A stretch of 64,000 nucleotides of DNA from Agelas oroides (lineage: Eukaryota; Porifera; Demospongiae; Agelasida; Agelasidae). The first letter of the stretch is position 1, and each line of letters opens with the position of its first letter. This document shows positions 57,918-64,000 of the stretch, one piece after another. The position numbers and the translations under genes were made by a program. The notes under the pieces are model-generated. The model saw only the letters and a list, made by a program, of their open reading frames with translations, was not told the DNA's origin and did no database searches. The stretch lies in contig OX422183.1 in the NCBI GenBank assembly GCA_949130485.1, forward strand, positions 23,295,702 through 23,359,701. Direction: 5' to 3'.

Positions 57918-58395
57918 CAGGGCCGTAGCCATCAAATTTGGAGTGGTCAGGTTAGAGCTAGGGGGGTCTGGGGGCATGTCCCCCCAGAAAATTTTTGGAA
58001 TTTAAAGGCTATGAGGTTGCTTCTGAGACCATTTTTGGGCCAAAACGATGCTTCTCGGAGGCCAGACGACAGAGTTTTACATGCATGAACATCTACCCTT
58101 TCTGCCCGTTGCGCCATATAGCACTGCATGGTTTCGACTTTCCGATCGTTCGCTAATCTCACAAGCCACACCCTTCGCAGATCGTTCGGTTGGAAGAACG
58201 GAAAATTGTTGGAAGACTCGGTCTTTCGCACTGTTCGCAGCCATCTCGTATTATGTTGCAACATGTCACCACGCTGTGTGCGTGCCATGGGCGTTTGCCG
58301 AGCATTGGCCTATTTGGCGACGCCAAGCAAGCCATGGGTGAGGGAAAAAGTGGTCCGGTTGAAACCGGACTAACTGGACCGGTGGCTACGGCCTG
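57918..58395. mobile_element. hAT-like MITE with GGCCGTAGCCA ends
   Basis: Left end CAGGGCCGTAGCCA and right end TGGCTACGGCCTG are inverted. TGATGATC on the left and TGATGACA on the right are an imperfect 8 bp flank, as hAT elements leave. Inside is the G/C-rich palindrome GGGGGCATGTCCCCCC near 57970. Overlapping small frames on both strands are not convincing genes. Confidence 0.55.
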
Positions 58396-59181
58396 ATGAC
58401 AGTAAGTCCTGCCAAGGTATGTACCTTCAAATAGCACAGTGTATTAAGTTGTTACTTGTAGATAATAAGCATATTCCATTTGGCCCATCAGTCTGATATG
58501 TTAGGCTTTATGGTCACATGACGACGTAAGACCTAATTTTACGTAAGAAATTCAGATTCACGAATTTATGATGAATTCAATCTAAAGTAAGGTTGCAACC
58601 TAATTATTTTTTAAGCTTACATAGTATTCGAATAATTACGGTCTTCACAATTACTTGGGCATCTTTGTATGCATAACAGATTGGTTGTTTTAAGAACAGA
58701 GTGGTTTTACCCTGGTTGCATGGCTTATTTTGGTATCGGAGCCTGACAAACAGAGAGATAGTTTCCTTGTTGCTTCCTCCTCTTCTCCTGATGACAGTAA
58801 GTCCTGCCAAGGTATGTACCTTCAAATAGCACAGTGTATTAAGTTGTTACTTGTAGATAATAAGCATATTCCATTTGGCCCATCAGTCTGATATGTTAGG
58901 CTTTATGGTCACATGACGACGTAAGACCTAATTTTACGTAAGAAATTCAGATTCACGAATTTATGATGAATTCAATCTAAAGTAAGGTTGCAACCTAATT
59001 ATTTTTTAAGCTTACATAGTATTCGAATAATTACGGTCTTCACAATTACTTGGGCATCTTTGTATGCATAACAGATTGGTTGTTTTAAGAACAGAGTGGT
59101 TTTACCCTGGTTGCATGGCTTATTTTGGTATCGGAGCCTGACAAACAGAGAGATAGTTTCCTTGTTGCTTCCTCCTCTTCT
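58392..59181. repeat. Recent 395 bp tandem duplication
   Basis: Two nearly identical 395 bp units start at 58392 and 58787 (GTAAGTCCTGCCAAGGTATG, GGTCACATGACGACGTAAG). Each contains the left arm of the hairpin MITE that is complete at 59095-59290. The paired 69- to 89-codon minus-strand frames are products of the duplication. Confidence 0.9.
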
Positions 59182-59290
59182 CCTTACTTCAGTATGAAGG
59201 GAAAGAGGAGGAAATAACAAGGAAACTAGTTGTCTCATACAAATAGCCTCTAGTACCAAGTAAACCATGCAACCATGGTAACCACTCTGC
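59095..59290. mobile_element. Hairpin MITE, third copy
   Basis: TTTTACCCTGGTTGCATGG...CTTCCTCCTCTTCTCC pairs with GGAAAGAGGAGGAAATAAC...CCATGCAACCATGGTAA. Same family as 5800-6082. Confidence 0.75.
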
Positions 59291-59299
59291 AGGTAAAGT

Positions 59300-59960
59300 A
59301 ATCAATCTGTTTCTAGAGTGGTTACCAGGCAGATTGTTGCAACCCTCTGTTTTATCTCAATCAATGGGTCTTGAGTGAAAGCAATATAGTCAGAGCAATA
59401 GTATATAATGTCCTTTTGAAAAGGTGCTTCGTTTAAATCATGTCCGTGGGTGTAGTTTAAATTGCTATGCTTAGAGTCGGTGAGTTAAGGTAATAGGTGC
59501 TCTTCTATATCATTTAACTGGATCATATGACAGCAGATTACCTACTTTGTCAATATAGGAAAGGGGATCAATCTGTTGTCCCTGAGGGCCCTCAACCCAG
59601 AAATGTAAGCACTCTCACTGATGGACGTTCTGTTTGGGGATGAAGAGATGGCAAACTGTTGTTTCAATGAGAGCAAGAGGTCAACAAAGCCACCTTTGCC
59701 CCACGAAAAAACTTCTTGCTTGATGGTAAATAAGCGAGTGTAAATGGTCACTGATTTTGTATGGTCATTTAAAGCATTCGTGTCTATACATGCATAGACC
59801 AGAGGTGTAGGAGGGGGACGTTTGGCAGATATGCAGGGGTGATATTAAAGAAGTGCAACCAGAAATGCCTGGATGTGAACAAAAGACTGAAAAGTGAAAA
59901 GAGGATGGCTGAGAGCAAAGAACTAGAGGATAAGGAGAATTAATTTAATCTACTAATTAC
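59300..59960. other. No gene recognised
   Basis: The minus-strand frame 59751-59542 (69 codons) has no family I recognise. It lies beyond the reverse-transcriptase-derived array and may be the far end of the same old element. Confidence 0.3.
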
Positions 59961-61085
59961 TTTAAGTAAGGGGAGGGGGGAAGGGGGGAGGGGGGGAAGG
60001 GGGGAGGGGGGAAGGGGGGAGGGGGGAAGGGGGGAGGGGGGGAAGGGGGGAGGGGGGAAGGGGGGGGGGAGGTGTAATCCGATAATGGGAGCAAGATCCG
60101 CATGATATTTACTGAGTTTCAGAATACGTTTACCAATTTCTGACTGTAGTTTCTCCAACTTGGATAGCAGGGCAGGAGTCAATATCCAGGGGGGGGAGGT
60201 GTAATCCGATAATGGGAGCAAGATCCGCATGATATTTACTGAGTTTCAGAATACGTTTACCAATTTCTGACTGTAGTTTCTCCAACTTGGATAGCAGGGC
60301 AGGAGTCCATATCCAGGGGGGGAGGGGGGGGAAGGGGGGGGGGGAGGTGTAATCCGATAATGGGAGCAAGATCTGCATGATATTTACTGAGTTTCAGAAT
60401 ACTTTTACCAATTTCTGACTGTAGTTTCTCCAACTTGGATAGCAGGGCAGGAGTCAATATCCAGGGGGGGAGGGGGGGGGGAAGGGGGGGGGGAGGTGTA
60501 ATCCGATAATGGGAGCAAGATCCGCATGATATTTACTGAGTTTCAGAATACTTTTACCAATTTCTGACTGTAGTTTCTCCAACTTGGATAGCAGGGCAGG
60601 AGTCAATATCCAGGGGGGGAGGGGGGGAAGGGGGGGGGGGAGGTGTAATCCGATAATGGGAGCAAGATCCGCATGATATTTACTGAGTTTCAGAATACTT
60701 TTACCAATTTCTGACAGTAGTTTCTCCAACTTGGATAGCAGGGCAGGAGTCAATATCCAGGGGAGGAGGGGGGGGGGGGGGGGGGGGGGAGGGGGGGGGG
60801 GAGGGGGGGGGGAGGGAGGTGTAATCCGATAATGGGAGCAAGATCCGCATGATATTTACTGAGTTTCAGGATACTTTTACCAATTTCTGACTGTAGTTTC
60901 TCCAACTTGGATAGCAGGGCAGGAGTCAATATCCAGGGGGGGAGGGGGGGGAAGGGGGGGGGAGGTGTAATCTGATAATGGGAGCAAGATCCGCATGATA
61001 TTTACTGAGTTTCAGAATACTTTTACCAATTTCTGACTGTAGTTTCTCCAACTTCGATAGCAGGGCAGGAGTCAATATCCAGGTT
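59960..61085 (-). repeat. Array of seven RT-derived units with G-rich spacers
   Basis: Units start (plus strand, AGGTGTAATCCGATAATGGG) at about 60070, 60197, 60345, 60494, 60641, 60817 and 60963. Read on the minus strand each ~126 bp core encodes WILTPALLSKLEKLQSEIGK and then ILKLSKYHADLAPIIGLHL, a C-terminal segment of a non-LTR retrotransposon protein. Spacers are runs such as GGGGAGGGGGGAAGGGGGG, very G-rich on the plus strand. The frames with LPPPFPPP are readings through the spacers. Confidence 0.85.
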
Positions 61086-61395
61086 TCACACCTAAAAGAG
61101 TAAAATGGGAATGACGAAGACTTCAAATGCACTTAGTCCAGTCAGTGGATTTAAGGCGCGGCGTGCTTTGAGATGTTTTCTTCAACCGACCGACAGGGGC
61201 TCAGGTCGTGCTGCCACCACATACCTAGGCATTTAGCTTGTGATTGTGTATTAATGGCAGTGCCAGTAACTTCAATGGTGCTGGGGGTGAAAGGGCCAAA
61301 AGAAATGTAATGGCTTCTGTTTTACTGGCATTCAGTGTGAGAGAGTTGGAAGCACAATGTTATGCAATTGCGCAATGCACTATCTGGACTCAATC
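61086..61395 (-). pseudogene. Reverse-transcriptase C-terminal relic
   Basis: Minus strand reads NSLTLNASKTEAITF, FGPFTPSTIEVTGTA, CLGMWWQHDLSPCRSVEENI and then, after stops and shifts, leads to the CETWILTPALLSKLE unit at the array edge. This is the upstream neighbour of the amplified segment and shows where the array came from. Confidence 0.75.
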
Positions 61396-61424
61396 TGCAT
61401 GGCTTGTATATGCAGTTGCTATAA

Positions 61425-61790
61425 TTATGCTGAATGTCTGAGACAGTTGCACTATGTAATCAAAAGACATTGAGAATGTGTTGCATCATATAATGAACTT
61501 CATTAGGGTTTATGGAAAAACATGCAAACATTACTTTTCTTTTTGAAACATTGCAAGCATACACAGTGTATTTTCGTAGTGTCATTAAACCTGTTATAAT
61601 AAGCCTCTGGTCAATGCAGCAATGATTTAGTTTACATATATTCTGCAACAGAAAATACAGCCATACACTTACTATCCATTTCAGAGTGACTATACTCATA
61701 GTGCTGTTGCACTGGGCATTTTGTGCCATCACTAGACTCAAGTTCCTGGGAGGGTTTGGATTAAGAGCAAGGTAATATAGTGCTCTTGTG
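61425..61790 (-). pseudogene. Relic of receptor Fn3 first-half exon
   Basis: Bases 61430-61790 match 37520-37880 around the Fn3 first-half exon of receptor D. The exon relic (61755-61672, minus strand) reads NPPRNLSLVMAQNAQCNS. Its acceptor (CACACAG in C and D) is deleted and the donor changed to ATAGTAAG, so it is dead. Confidence 0.75.
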
Positions 61791-61919
61791 ATAGAGGTAA
61801 TGAATGACTGTTATGTAAATCATTACTACCACTGTTCATGCTATACACTAAAACAACTCTATTTCTAAAAGAAAAATAATGTCTGCATGTTGTTATATTC
61901 TTCTTCATATACAATAGGG

Positions 61920-62175
61920 GTATGCCTACTGTTAACATCAGTAATGAGGCAATGGTGTGGGGTCGTTAGGTGCTATACACAGATAGTAATTGAAACTGAA
62001 GTTTAAATTCAATTTGTATTTTGATGTGCTGTGTATATTTGTGCAATCTCTTTACCATGTAAATCTTGTTGTAGAAAATGGAGGGGTGATTCCTGAGTAT
62101 GAGAAAATTCTCACACGACATAGTGATTCCTAAGATCTGTCTGATATATTTGTGACATTGGTGGTTTTGCATGCA
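61920..62175 (+). pseudogene. Relic of receptor A-type intron and Fn3 start
   Basis: AATGAGGCAATGGTGTGGGGTCGTTAGGTGCTA and the following 130 bases resemble 17900-18020 and 44770-44880, the sequence before the Fn3-1 exon, ending near TTGTTGTAGAAAATGG. No coding frame follows. Confidence 0.6.
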
Positions 62176-64000
62176 TATGAAGATGTTTGTAATGTGTATG
62201 CAGTACAGTACATCCTCACTATAATCTGAATCCCTCTAATTTGAACCAACACCAATCTAAACACCCCAAATATTGATATACTCATGGCTATTTTGCTGTG
62301 CATTAATTAAAAATTGCAACTGCTTTCAAAATGTATACATATAATTATCACTACACTATACACACTGAACAAATTCAATAATCTGAACAATTTTTTTCAA
62401 CTATTGCCATTCTCATAACTATATTGGCATAATTTTCTAAGCCTGCTTCATATGATGAGTCGCACCACAGTTTGTGAACCTACCATAACCTTCTGTGCCT
62501 ATGAATTATTCTCACATGTCAACAATCAATATTCAGAGTCACTACTTCACACTTACTAGTATATAGCGCGGGGACAGCATAACAAAAAACTTACGCTATC
62601 AACATCAACATGGCAGTTCAGGTGAAGGATTAGGACCTCGAGGTTCGTATCGTACAACTCTGCTGGGAATTAGCTTGTAAAGATCAGTTGTTTCTAACCT
62701 TAGAACTGTGCTAAAAGGTTATCCTTTCATCTATACACACACACTGAGCTGTAAAGAATACTTGTATCGTTGATAACATCAATATAATATACAAATTAAA
62801 TTCGGTCTATAGCTACTGTAAACTAAAAAAATTAACTAGGAACTGTAAAATCTTAAATCTCTAGTACAATATTACTAAAAAGCTAATCTAGGAACTATAA
62901 ATCTATACTTCTATTAAACCTGTAGTACAACATCACTAAAAGCAGAAAAAGTGTCAGGGAAGTGTTATGACTACAAGGATCTTGAATGATGGAATGTGAG
63001 TTTTATGTGCATGTACAAATGGATAGTCTGTACTATACATAAGCCCAGGTGGTACAGATGTTTCTAAATCTCTATATAGCAATAGTGCTGGATGTACCAT
63101 TGATGATGATCATTAATTCTCATTTTTGTTGCTGAAATAAGAAATGAGTTAATAGTATTACATTGCAATTCATTGCTCATCTCATCACGCAATGTATATA
63201 ACAAGAATTGTCCCATACTAAATGGGTTCATGCTAAATACAACAAAAGTGCAAAAAAGGCTTTGGGAAAGCAAGCATTAATTTGAAAAACGTACATTATT
63301 GCTTGCTCCTTTGCCTCAAGTTTCTTCCTTCCCATATTCTTCACCTTCTTCACACTCCCTTTCTTCTTCCTTGAGATATTAGGTTTCACAAGGTAACTTC
63401 ATAGCAGGTTTAACACAACATGCATGAATCAACAAAATGGGTAAATGTTCTTGTTTATGCTATTGCCACAAGCATATAAACTGCTACACTAATAGGAGTG
63501 TTCAACTACCATACCCATTCTATGTCGGATGCTCCTTATATGGATTTATATTACTCGTGTTTGTGCATTATTTCTCTACCATGACTACCATTGATTCTCA
63601 AGGATTATGTAGTAATGCATCTATCAATTATACACCCCACTGTCCCCTTGTTGAGCTATAGTGGGGCAAGGTGGGAATATGACTAATTAAAATGTCAATT
63701 GCCCCTAGAGCATGACAGGTCCTGTAGAGATTTGACACAGGGAGGAGGTTTAGCTATGCAGTATACGGAGAACATCGCCGTATTCAAGGCGTCTTCAGAG
63801 GTAATCAAATTCCTTACTATAGAGGCACCCTCTTCCGTCAACCCCCACTATAATTCCCATCATCTGCCCAATAGAGGAGTAGTGGGGCATAATATTGATA
63901 GGCGCAGAACAATTAAGAGTGACCTGCAGCAAATTATACATTTCTTATGCATGTGGTGTTTTTGCTAGGTAAGACACAAAAGCACCTGTTATGCATGCTC
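62176..64000. other. Gene-free flank, paralogous to 27.2-28.3 kb
   Basis: Bases about 62990-63970 match 27290-28300. The portion 62200-62980 is AT-rich with no recognised gene; CACTATAATCTGAATCCCTC near 62217 looks like an old repeat. CCCCACTGTCCCC...CTATAGTGGGG near 63635-63666 is a small hairpin present in both copies. Confidence 0.5.

Noticed and set aside
59940-61132. Proline-rich repeat proteins (LPPPFPPP) on the minus strand
   Set aside because: The proline runs are readings of G-rich spacers; the recurring non-proline part is a reverse-transcriptase fragment.

Overview
The window looks like animal DNA, most likely from a sponge or another early-branching animal. It is AT-rich, with short spliced exons, GT-AG introns, tRNA-derived SINEs, several DNA-transposon relics and a CsRn1-type Ty3 retrotransposon. 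The sponge call is inference from style and gene content; nothing here is diagnostic of a species.

The core is a cluster of membrane receptors built from one immunoglobulin-like (Ig) exon, fibronectin type III (Fn3) exons and a transmembrane exon. Plus-strand members (A, 4961-16011; B, 38895-43167) carry a cytoplasmic tail with a YEEV-x7-YxxL/I motif that resembles an ITAM. Minus-strand members (C, 28663-32229; D, 35457-38337) end a few residues after the membrane segment. B and D stand head to head about 560 bp apart, which suggests an ancestral divergent pair of one signalling and one tail-less receptor. Exon phases agree throughout (1-1 around Ig; 1-0 and 0-1 for split Fn3 domains). C looks intact (311 codons). 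A would be intact (410 codons) but for a 7.6 kb transposon in its first Fn3 exon. B is a pseudogene. D lacks a visible signal-peptide exon. Relic exons of the same family lie at 17.7-18.1, 32.8-33.0, 43.8-45.1 and 61.7-62.1 kb.

Layout: 1-5.5 kb is a segmental copy of 33.4-35.5 plus 38.4-39.5 kb. 6.6-14.2 and 18.4-26.8 kb are two oppositely oriented CACTA-like elements, each filled with an array of ~180 bp repeats. 26.8-28.6 kb is gene-free flank. 28.6-45.1 kb holds C, D, B and relics. 45.9-51.0 kb is a decamer satellite interrupted by a 5'-truncated non-LTR retrotransposon. 51.0-52.3 kb holds two SINEs around a TTAA-flanked element. 52.4-56.2 kb is a scrambled CsRn1-like LTR element. 56.2-61.4 kb is repeat-rich, including a G-rich array made from a piece of reverse transcriptase. 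61.4-64.0 kb is another decayed copy of the receptor-flank sequence.

Because the locus is repeatedly duplicated, copies without an insertion act as empty sites. They allow several transposon ends and target duplications to be read directly from this one window.
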